Shown one piece after another: positions 57,659-64,000 of a stretch of DNA of 64,000 bases. Position 1 is the stretch's first letter, and every line of letters starts with the position of its first letter. Source of the DNA: an uncultured Cohaesibacter sp. Its GTDB lineage: Bacteria; Pseudomonadota; Alphaproteobacteria; Rhizobiales; Cohaesibacteraceae. The notes below the pieces were generated by a model. It saw nothing but the letters and a program-made list of their open reading frames with translations. It was not told the origin of the DNA and ran no database searches. The stretch spans positions 558,001 to 622,000 of the forward strand of contig NZ_OY762905.1 of the NCBI RefSeq assembly GCF_963666525.1. The letters are read 5' to 3'. A program made the translations under genes and the position numbers.

Positions 57659-58113
57659 TTGCTCAGCCTCCATTCCTTATCGCGGCTGGCGATGAACTGT
57701 TCCAGTGCCTCCTTCTTCTCAAGAGCCAATTCTCGTTCGATAAGGGGCTGATATTTTTGATCGACAACAATCATGTTGGTATCTGTAAGCAGTTCGTTGA
57801 GCATCTCTGCGCTGCCCAGAATTCGGGCCAGAGCAAAATAGCGGTAGGCAGAAATGTTGTTGTTTTCCCGTGCCTCCGAGGTCCAGGCATCCATGCTGTC
57901 CCGGCTGATTTCTTCTCCGAGAAACTCGGATAGCTGAGCGGCAATGTCCTCTCGGCTCCGCCCATCCTCTTTGAGAGACTCGGCCAACACACGGCAGACT
58001 TTCCGGGCAAGGGATGAGGCACGCACACGGGTTTCCTCAAAGCGGGGAGCTACCTTGGGAGGCTCCCAACTGAGAAGATCGCCAGTCATTTTGTCGCCAC
58101 GTGCTTTTGCCAT
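57655..58113 (-). CDS. Early protein upstream of the transposase, unknown function
   Basis: The 152-residue protein is basic at its start (MAKARGDKMTGDLLSWEPPK). Its middle part (KEDGRSREDIAAQLSEFLGE, EISRDSMDAWTSEARENNNI) looks like a helix-turn-helix with SALARILGS-type helices after it. It overlaps the transposase start. It may help regulate transposition; this is a guess from position. Confidence 0.65.
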   Translation of the reverse strand: MAKARGDKMTGDLLSWEPPKVAPRFEETRVRASSLARKVCRVLAESLKEDGRSREDIAAQLSEFLGEEISRDSMDAWTSEARENNNISAYRYFALARILGSAEMLNELLTDTNMIVVDQKYQPLIERELALEKKEALEQFIASRDKEWRLSK

Positions 58114-58128
58114 GAGGAAAGTGGACCT

Positions 58129-58368
58129 TCAGCGTTTCGGTTTGGGAGGCTTGCTTTTGGTTTGAGCGGCTTCGATGGAGCGGAGTTGAGCCACGAGATC
58201 CCCCAGCTCATGGGAGCCAGTCACTTCAAGATCGATCCTCAAGGAGCCTTTGCCGGAAAGGGACCAATTCTTAAGCTGGACCCGATCTCGTGCACTCCAA
58301 AACAGAGAGCGGAAATGCAGATCTTCCTGATTGCTTTCGGCTTCGCAATTTGTTGTTTCAGAGGTCAT
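58129..58368 (-). CDS. Small early protein of unknown function
   Basis: The 79-residue protein has a C-terminal basic tail (KSKPPKPKR) and a GKGSLRIDLEVTGSHELGDL segment. Its ATG overlaps the stop of the preceding membrane-protein gene (ATGA). Confidence 0.55.
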   Translation of the reverse strand: MTSETTNCEAESNQEDLHFRSLFWSARDRVQLKNWSLSGKGSLRIDLEVTGSHELGDLVAQLRSIEAAQTKSKPPKPKR

Positions 58369-58574
58369 TGACCTAGCCTCCGAAGGATTATCCAGCCGCT
58401 GAGAGACCAGGAGCTAAAAATCAAAATGCTCTGAAAAAGAACGAGAGATGAGAACGCCATCAGGTCTCGGAAGGCATTCTCTGTTCCGGAATAGTCGAAG
58501 CAACGATAAAACCATTTGATACCGCGAGATCCAGCATCAGTTCCGGCCTGAAACACTGACAAAAACCGCTTCAT
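58365..58574 (-). CDS. Small early protein with one membrane segment
   Basis: The 69-residue protein has a hydrophobic segment near residues 40-63 (AFSSLVLFQSILIFSSWSLS). Its start overlaps the Ner-like stop (ATGA). No family is known. Confidence 0.5.
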   Translation of the reverse strand: MKRFLSVFQAGTDAGSRGIKWFYRCFDYSGTENAFRDLMAFSSLVLFQSILIFSSWSLSGWIILRRLGQ

Positions 58575-58873
58575 GCAGCGGCCTCATTGTCAGCTAGAGT
58601 TGCAACTTTTTGACTGGTGCAAGGACCGTGACGTCTGCTATCGTAGATGCGATGAGACGTTGCTGATTTGGGGTAGCGATCAGGCCACAGCTCTTTTGCT
58701 GGAATACTAATGGCCCATGAAATGGCTTTCTCGCCAGTGGAATTGGGGCGGTCCAGTGCGACGCTGATGTTGGTTCGGTGACAACCGAACCGTTCACCGA
58801 GGGCGGTAAAGGTCCAGCCCTGTCTGTGAAGCTCGGCTTTGATGGCAAACTTGTCCCATTTACGCTTCGGCAT
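58571..58873 (-). CDS. Ner-like regulator (Mu Ner / Nlp family)
   Basis: The 100-residue protein has the Ner HTH: WDKFAIKAELHRQGWTFTAL, GERFGCHRTNISVALDRPNS, and the following KAISWAISIPAKELWPDRY. Mu Ner represses the early and repressor promoters. It is the first leftward gene after the operator region, exactly where Ner lies in Mu. GGAGAC precedes the ATG. Confidence 0.88.
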   Translation of the reverse strand: MPKRKWDKFAIKAELHRQGWTFTALGERFGCHRTNISVALDRPNSTGEKAISWAISIPAKELWPDRYPKSATSHRIYDSRRHGPCTSQKVATLADNEAAA

Positions 58874-58980
58874 AATGTCTCCTCGTGAAAAGCGGGCTGC
58901 GGGAACAGGCCGCTTTTTTCTGAACCATGCAGTTAGCCTTAGTGGCTGCCTGCTGTGATTAACGAACGAAGACAGAATGT

Positions 58981-59070
58981 GCTATATTTAGCTCAATGTA
59001 AAGCTTTATATAGCCTGCCATTGTTGTATTTTGAGCTATTTTAGCTGGATATTGGCTTTATATAGCTAAA
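58981..59070. promoter_or_regulatory. Early operator/promoter region between repressor and Ner-like genes
   Basis: The AT-rich region has repeated motifs: GCTTTATATAGC at 59003-59014 and, exactly, at 59055-59066; GCTATATTTAGCTCAA at 58981-58996 and its near inverse TTGAGCTATTTTAGC at 59031-59045. The arrangement between two divergent regulator genes is that of a phage operator. Which protein binds which copy is unknown. Confidence 0.65.
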
Positions 59071-59135
59071 TCAAAAACTTAATTAAACAGTGGCTTGTGT
59101 AAATAAGGATGGCTTTCGGGCCACTGTTGCTAAAA

Positions 59136-59798
59136 ATGAACAATGGCACTTTCTCGGAACGCTTAAAAAAGCTCATGGGTGACATGAGTAGAACTGAATT
59201 CGCCGAGAAGTGCGGCATATCAGTAGGAGCCCTCAGGAATTATCTTGAAGATGGCATGCCAAGTGCCGACAAAGCCCTAAGAATTGCGCGATTATTTGAT
59301 GTTACCATCGAATGGCTTATAGAGGGCACCGAGCCGATGAGGCTTGATGAGAGTGAAAAACCGAAATCTTGCGAGTATGTTGGCATCCCGCGCTACGATG
59401 CATCTCTATCTGCAGGGAATGGCTTCTGGAATATCGAAACAGCCCGCGTGCTTGACCACATTCCGTTTACAGCCGAATTTCTCAGACGACGTTTGGGACG
59501 AAGTAATCCTAACGATTTGATCATTTTGACGACCAATGGCGATAGCATGGAGCCGTTGATTGGAGATGGCGACTTGGTAATGGTCGACCAAAAGAAAAAA
59601 GAGCTGACCGATGGGATTTTTGCTTTTGTCCTCAATGGCATGGCCAGAGTAAAGCGCCTCAACCAAACTTTGACGGGGGATCTGGAAGTTATGAGTGAAA
59701 ATCCACTCTATCGTACCGAAGTTCTCAAGAAAGAGGAACTGGCCAACTTCCAGCTAATTGGCAAAGTCGTCTGGTGTGGCCACCATTTTGCTCGCTAG
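59136..59798 (+). CDS. Prophage repressor, XRE-HTH plus S24/LexA-type peptidase domain
   Basis: The 220-residue protein has an N-terminal helix-turn-helix (SRTEFAEKCGISVGALRNYL) and a C-terminal S24 domain. Catalytic Ser137 is in NGDSMEPL and Lys173 in MARVKRL. An Ala-Gly pair in YDASLSAGNGFW is a likely self-cleavage site. It keeps the prophage silent and may be inactivated during the SOS response, unlike the Mu c repressor. I start at ATG 59136 (MNNGTFSERLKKLMG); an upstream ATG at 59109 adds nine residues. Confidence 0.9.
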   Translation: MNNGTFSERLKKLMGDMSRTEFAEKCGISVGALRNYLEDGMPSADKALRIARLFDVTIEWLIEGTEPMRLDESEKPKSCEYVGIPRYDASLSAGNGFWNIETARVLDHIPFTAEFLRRRLGRSNPNDLIILTTNGDSMEPLIGDGDLVMVDQKKKELTDGIFAFVLNGMARVKRLNQTLTGDLEVMSENPLYRTEVLKKEELANFQLIGKVVWCGHHFAR

Positions 59799-59817
59799 CT
59801 GAACATTTCCAACCGTC

Positions 59818-59950
59818 TGTGCAAAGAAAATGGTCCCTTTGAGTGCCGTTCGCTCATTCTCGTGCAAAGTCGAATTTTTCACGAAACTCAGAATACTCAA
59901 ATGATTTCAAAAGCCTGCCGTATTCTCGGTGGGCTTTTCTCTGTGCAATA
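59818..59950. promoter_or_regulatory. Transposase end-binding sites, repressor end (equivalent of Mu attL)
   Basis: Three sites with GTGCAA(A/T) occur: 59818-59830 (TGTGCAAAGAAAA), 59861-59870 (CGTGCAAAGT) and 59941-59950 (CTGTGCAATA). All point inward oppositely to the left-end sites. The outermost GCAC lies 23 nt from the terminus, against 22 nt at the other end. The spacing is wider here than at 18.9 kb, as in Mu attL. No gene lies between the repressor stop and the terminus. Confidence 0.6.
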
Positions 59951-59967
59951 TGACAGGTCCCCCCACA

Positions 59968-59972
59968 CATTC
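59968..59972. repeat. Target-site duplication CATTC, right copy
   Basis: CATTC directly follows the terminal CCACA and matches the copy at 18876-18880. The host DNA from here to the sulfate-binding protein gene (59973-60268) is AT-rich near 60060-60180 and probably holds its promoter; I could not choose a box with confidence. Confidence 0.8.
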
Positions 59973-60268
59973 CCTTAGGCGCAAGACGGGTGGCCATTGA
60001 ATATCATGTTGAGGCTCCCAGACAGAGACTGACAGTGTTCGCTTTACGGAAATAGTAGCGACCTCCCAAACCCATCATCAACCAAAATATTTTCTACAAA
60101 TCAGGGGAGACTTTGGAGTGAAATAAAAATATTTCCCTCTCATCCCTGATATGGGGTCATATTTTTTAAAACAGAAACCAAACTCGCACAACGATATCTT
60201 GAGCGAAAAGCCCTGTTGCCGGTATTTTGTCGACCAACATATATCACACTCGAAGGGCTCAAGACCTC

Positions 60269-61276
60269 ATGAAGAAAACGATCCTGGCCGCTGTTGGCGC
60301 TGCCCTCCTCCTTACTGCTCCCGCTTCGGCAAGCGATGCACCAAAGGAAATCCTCAACGTCTCCTACGACATCGCCCGTGAACTCTATGCGGCGATCAAC
60401 CCCAAATTCCAGGCCTACTGGAAAGAGAAATCCGGTCAGGACATTGAGATCAAACAGTCTCACGCTGGTTCTTCCAAACAGGCGCGCGCCATCATGCAGG
60501 GTCTGAAGGCCGATATTGTCACCTTCAACCAAGTGCTCGACGTGCAGGTGCTGGCCGACAAGGGTAGCTTTGTCTCCAAGACCTGGCAGCAGGATCTGCC
60601 CAACAACGCCTCGCCCTACTATTCCCTTCCCGCCTTCCTTGTGCGTGAAGGCAACCCGAAAGGCATCAAGGACTGGAACGATCTGGTCCGCGATGACGTG
60701 AAGCTGGTCTTCCCGAACCCTAAAACCTCCGGCAACGCCCGCTACACCTATCTGGCGGCCTATGCCTATGCGCTCGAAAACAACGGCGGCGACGACGCCA
60801 AGGCACGGGAATTCGTCGGCAAGCTGCTAAGCAACGTTGCCGTGTTCGACACCGGCGGTCGTGGTGCCACCACCAGCTTCGTCGAGCGTGAAATTGGCGA
60901 TGTGTTGATCACCTTCGAGGCGGAAGTGGAAAACATCCGCACCCAGTATGGCACAGACAAGTATGAGCGCGTCGTACCGCAGACCTCCCTCCTGGCTGAG
61001 TTCCCGGTAGCGCTCGTGCAGAAGGTGGCCGAAAAGCGCGGAAGCGTCGATGTCTCCAAGGCTTACCTCGACTATCTCTACAGCGAAGAAGCGCAGGACA
61101 TCATCGCGTCGTTCAACAACCGCGTACACAATGAAACCGTCAAGGCGAAATACGCCGCAAACTTCCCTGAAGTGCGCCTGATCCGCGTCGAAGACGTGTT
61201 TGGCAGTTGGGAAGAAGCCAACAAGACCCACTTCGCCGAAGGCGGTGTGCTGGATCAGGTCTTCACAGCCAAGTAA
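60269..61276 (+). CDS. sbp: Sulfate ABC transporter, periplasmic sulfate-binding protein
   Basis: The 335-residue protein has a signal peptide (MKKTILAAVGAALLLTAPAS, cleaved after ASA). Sulfate-binding signatures are NVSYDIARELYAAIN, QSHAGSSKQARAI, NPKTSGNARYTYLAAY and DTGGRGATTSFVEREIGDVL. It captures sulfate (or thiosulfate) for the CysTWA transporter encoded next. I start at ATG 60269. Confidence 0.94.
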   Translation: MKKTILAAVGAALLLTAPASASDAPKEILNVSYDIARELYAAINPKFQAYWKEKSGQDIEIKQSHAGSSKQARAIMQGLKADIVTFNQVLDVQVLADKGSFVSKTWQQDLPNNASPYYSLPAFLVREGNPKGIKDWNDLVRDDVKLVFPNPKTSGNARYTYLAAYAYALENNGGDDAKAREFVGKLLSNVAVFDTGGRGATTSFVEREIGDVLITFEAEVENIRTQYGTDKYERVVPQTSLLAEFPVALVQKVAEKRGSVDVSKAYLDYLYSEEAQDIIASFNNRVHNETVKAKYAANFPEVRLIRVEDVFGSWEEANKTHFAEGGVLDQVFTAK

Positions 61277-61367
61277 TCCTCCCTCCCCCCACGACAAGCC
61301 GGTCTCGGGGCAGCCAATGCTCCGGGGCCTTTTCATCTTCAAGCAAGTCACAAGGATCAGGCCCACA

Positions 61368-62246
61368 ATGTTCCGCTCAATTGCCGCATCATCGCCAGCA
61401 AGATCGCGACCGATCCGGTTCTCCCGGACTATCATGCCCGGCTTTTCCCTCACTCTGGGGTCAAGCCTGCTGTTTGTCTGCCTGATCATCCTGCTGCCAC
61501 TCAGCGGCCTGTTCTGGCAGATGAGCCAACTTGGTCTTGCTGACTATTTTTCCATCATCACGTCGGACCGCACCCTTGCCGCCTTCCGCGTCACGATCAC
61601 GGCAGCGGCCTTTGCCACCATTTTCAATGCCGTGTTCGGACTGCTGCTGGCCTATGTTCTGGTGCGCTATTCCTTTCCCGGAAAACGTCTGCTCGACGCA
61701 CTGGTTGATCTGCCGTTTGCGCTGCCAACAGCGGTCGCCGGGATTGCACTGGTGGCGCTCTATGACAAGAACGGCTGGGTGGGTGTGCTGCTGGATGCGG
61801 CAGGCCTCAAGGTGGCCTACACCTGGTGGGGCATTGCTCTTGCCATGATGTTCACCTCCGTTCCCTTTGGCGTGCGCACAGTCCAGCCCGTGCTTGAAAG
61901 CCTCAAGCCCGACACGGAAGAAGCCGCCCGCACCCTGGGCGCCCGTGACTGGCAGGTCTTCCGCCACATCGTGTTTCCGCAGGTCTGGCCGAGCTTCATC
62001 ACCGGAGCCTCTCTGGCTTTTGCCCGCTCGCTGGGCGAGTTTGGCGCGGTGATCTTCATCGCCGGCAACATGCCCTTCAAGACCGAAATCGCCTCGCTGC
62101 TGATCATGATCCGGCTTGAGGAATATGACTACCCGGCAGCCAGCGCCATTGCGGGCACGATCCTGCTGATCGCACTCGCAGTGCTGGTTGCGGCCAATAT
62201 CGCGCAAGCGCGCGCCACCAGACACCTGCACAAAGGGAGCGCCTGA
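61368..62246 (+). CDS. cysT: Sulfate ABC transporter permease CysT
   Basis: The 292-residue inner-membrane permease has six or so membrane segments. The coupling loop EEAARTLGARDWQVFRHIVF contacts the ATPase, and LPFALPTAVAGIALVALY is typical of CysT. ATG 61368 follows AAGGATCAG. The gene lies 91 bp after the binding-protein gene. Confidence 0.93.
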   Translation: MFRSIAASSPARSRPIRFSRTIMPGFSLTLGSSLLFVCLIILLPLSGLFWQMSQLGLADYFSIITSDRTLAAFRVTITAAAFATIFNAVFGLLLAYVLVRYSFPGKRLLDALVDLPFALPTAVAGIALVALYDKNGWVGVLLDAAGLKVAYTWWGIALAMMFTSVPFGVRTVQPVLESLKPDTEEAARTLGARDWQVFRHIVFPQVWPSFITGASLAFARSLGEFGAVIFIAGNMPFKTEIASLLIMIRLEEYDYPAASAIAGTILLIALAVLVAANIAQARATRHLHKGSA

Positions 62247-62248
62247 CC

Positions 62249-63112
62249 ATGACCGTATCAACGAGCAGACCGGCGATCACCAACCCTCAGGTTCTGGCGC
62301 TGTTTCGCAAGCAGGCCCGCAAACGTGCCCTCTTGATCGCCATCGCCATCACCTTTGCGCTGATTGTCATGGCTCTGCCTGTGATCGCGATCTTCACTCG
62401 CGCCTTTGCCGAGGGGCTGGCGATCTACTGGTCCAACATTATCATGCCCGACACACTGCACGCCATCTGGCTGACGGTGTTGACGGCGCTCATCGTTCTG
62501 CCAATCAACCTCGCTTTCGGCATCGCCGCGTCATGGGCCATCGTGCATTATCGCTTTCCCGGGCGCCGGGCGTTGCAAACCATCATCGAACTGCCCTTCT
62601 CGATCTCGCCCATCGTCGCCGGGCTCTGCTATTTGCTGATCTATGGTTCCATGGGGCTCGTCGGCAGGTGGCTGGATGGCTTTGACATCCAGTTGATGTT
62701 CAATCTCACCGGCATCGTGCTGGTCTCGCTGTTCGTCACCTGCCCGTTCGTGGCGCGGGAACTGATCCCGCTGATGGAAATCTCCGGACGGGATCAGGAA
62801 GAAGCCGCCCTGACGCTCGGGGCCAACGGCTGGCAGACCTTTCTTCGTGTCACACTACCGAAGATCAAGTGGGCGCTGCTCTATGGGGCCATTCTGGCAA
62901 ATGCCCGCGTCATCGGCGAATTCGGCGCGGTCAGCGTTGTCTCGGGCAACATCCGCGGCGAGACCATGACGCTGCCACTGCAGGTGCAGCTGCTCTATGA
63001 CGACTATAATGCCACCGGCGCCTTCGCGGCAGCCACGGTTCTGACGGTGATTGCCGTCATCACACTTGTTTTGCGCTCTGCCATCGAGGCACGCCACCCG
63101 CACGAGCACTAG
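62249..63112 (+). CDS. cysW: Sulfate ABC transporter permease CysW
   Basis: The 287-residue permease, paired with CysT, starts 2 bp after its stop. Visible features are IELPFSISPIVAGLCYLLIY, the coupling loop EEAALTLGANGWQTFLRVTL, and GEFGAVSVVSGNIRGETMTL. The two permeases form the channel. Confidence 0.94.
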   Translation: MTVSTSRPAITNPQVLALFRKQARKRALLIAIAITFALIVMALPVIAIFTRAFAEGLAIYWSNIIMPDTLHAIWLTVLTALIVLPINLAFGIAASWAIVHYRFPGRRALQTIIELPFSISPIVAGLCYLLIYGSMGLVGRWLDGFDIQLMFNLTGIVLVSLFVTCPFVARELIPLMEISGRDQEEAALTLGANGWQTFLRVTLPKIKWALLYGAILANARVIGEFGAVSVVSGNIRGETMTLPLQVQLLYDDYNATGAFAAATVLTVIAVITLVLRSAIEARHPHEH

Positions 63113-63132
63113 GAAAAGGCGAGGAAAAAGCC

Positions 63133-63885
63133 ATGTCTCTACAGATCCGCGAGATCAGCAAATATTACGGCTCCAATCTGGTGCTCAATGCGGTCAGCCT
63201 TGATTTTGAGCCGGGCGAGTTCATTGCCCTGCTCGGGCCATCCGGCTCGGGCAAGACCACCCTTCTTCGCACCATCGCCGGCTTGCAGTTCGCCGAGGGC
63301 GGTTCGCTGCTGTTTGATGGCGAAGACATCACCGGGCTCGACGCCCGCAAGCGCCGCTTCGGCATGGTGTTCCAGAACTACGCCCTGTTCGAACACATGA
63401 CCGTGGCCGACAACGTGGCCTTTGGCCTCAAGGTGCGGGACCGCAAGAGCCGCCCCTCCTCGGGCGAGATCGCCAAGCGCGTCGAAACCTTGCTAGAGAT
63501 GGCCCAGATCAACCATCTGGCGGATCGTTATCCGGGCCAGTTGTCCGGCGGCCAGCGTCAGCGGGTGGCCTTGACCCGCGCTCTTGCCATCGAGCCAAGA
63601 CTGTTGCTTCTCGACGAACCCTTCAGTGCCCTGGATGCCCGCGTGCGCAAGGATCTTCGCGCCTCCCTGCGCAGCCTGCAGCGACAGGTCGGCGTCGGCG
63701 CCATCCTCGTCACCCACGATCAGGAAGAGGCCTTCGAGCTGGCCGACCGCATCGCCGTCATGGCCGATGGCCGGATCGAACAGTTCGACACTCCGGCCAA
63801 TCTGCTGAAGAACCCTTCGTCGCCCTTCGTCGCCGAATTCCTCGAAGGCTCGGAAGCCTACAACCATTCCGGCGCAGGCATTTGA
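63133..63885 (+). CDS. cysA: Sulfate ABC transporter ATPase CysA (short form)
   Basis: The 250-residue ATPase has Walker A GPSGSGKTT (residues 35-43), a Q loop, signature LSGGQRQR and Walker B LLLLDEPFSALDARV. It powers the CysTW channel. CysA proteins usually have ~330-350 residues with a C-terminal TOBE regulatory domain; this one stops soon after the nucleotide-binding domain (EFLEGSEAYNHSGAGI). The last 115 bp of the window show no gene. Confidence 0.92.
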   Translation: MSLQIREISKYYGSNLVLNAVSLDFEPGEFIALLGPSGSGKTTLLRTIAGLQFAEGGSLLFDGEDITGLDARKRRFGMVFQNYALFEHMTVADNVAFGLKVRDRKSRPSSGEIAKRVETLLEMAQINHLADRYPGQLSGGQRQRVALTRALAIEPRLLLLDEPFSALDARVRKDLRASLRSLQRQVGVGAILVTHDQEEAFELADRIAVMADGRIEQFDTPANLLKNPSSPFVAEFLEGSEAYNHSGAGI

Positions 63886-64000
63886 CGACCCTTGCAGTAG
63901 AGCCCCATAGGCAAACTTGCCAAGGTCAAACTCACTACGCTTAACGAAAAGTAAATAAACCATACATTTCAATATCTTAATTGGAACATATTGTCGCAGG

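Larger units (their letters stand above)
18881..59967. mobile_element. Complete Mu-like transposable prophage with Mu-type head and P2-type tail (41,087 bp)
   Basis: The termini are TGTGG at 18881 and CCACA at 59967, an inverted pair with TG...CA ends inside a 5-bp CATTC duplication. Inside are a repressor, a Ner-like regulator, a MuA-type transposase and MuB-type ATPase, lysis genes, a full head module and a full tail module. All core genes run right to left, so the repressor end corresponds to the Mu left end. No disrupted essential gene was found apart from the unusual portal/MuF junction, so the phage may be functional. The sizes are those of a Mu-class myophage. Confidence 0.93.

Overview
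The window is chromosomal DNA of an alphaproteobacterium, probably of the order Hyphomicrobiales. The evidence is the 1380-residue RpoB, the tuf / tRNA-Trp / secE-nusG-rplKAJL-rpoBC order and the general protein style. A Cohaesibacter-like marine genus would fit, but no sequence comparison could be run. The host DNA falls into two parts, with a complete Mu-like transposable prophage of 41,087 bp between them.

Host part 1 (1-18880). On the minus strand lie the transcription and translation genes rpoC (cut by the window edge), rpoB, rplL, rplJ, rplA, rplK, nusG, secE, tRNA-Trp, tuf, tRNA-Gly and tRNA-Tyr. A plus-strand ketoacyl-ACP-synthase-III-like gene sits between tRNA-Trp and tuf. Then follow a TfoX N-terminal-domain protein, the rRNA methyltransferase RlmB, three small secreted proteins, a frameshifted relic of an HsdR N-terminal-type protein, and tRNA-Thr.

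Prophage (18881-59967). The ends read TGTGG...CCACA and are flanked by the 5-bp direct repeat CATTC, the target duplication expected of Mu-type transposition. The repressor is at the right side of the window, so the map runs right to left. It holds an S24/LexA-type repressor, an AT-rich operator region, a Ner-like regulator, small early genes, a MuA-type transposase, a MuB-type ATPase, a GemA-like protein, DUF3164, a Mor-like activator, then lysis genes (muramidase endolysin, holin-like). A Mu-type head module follows (DUF1804 small terminase, large terminase, DUF935 portal, MuF, gpG, protease with nested scaffold, decoration and major capsid proteins, gp35-gp38-like). The tail is P2-type (sheath, tube, E/E', tape measure, U, X, D, V, W, J, I, fibre). 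The end opposite the repressor carries cargo: a D12 adenine methyltransferase and a low-GC gene of unknown function.

Three cargo ('moron') insertions interrupt the late genes: a PAS-PAS-GGDEF-EAL protein, a Na+/Ca2+ exchanger cassette and a membrane protein. Each lies just upstream of a near-identical dyad, GGAACA(C/G)TTCC, found 60-68 nt before the endolysin, protease and baseplate-W starts. I propose these dyads are late-activator sites like the C-dependent promoters of Mu. Two -1 frameshift signals are visible: G GGA AAC in the tail chaperone gene, and A AAA AAG at the portal/MuF junction, where MuF has no conventional start codon.

Host part 2 (59973-64000). A plus-strand sulfate ABC transporter operon: periplasmic binding protein, two permeases and an ATPase of only 250 residues.
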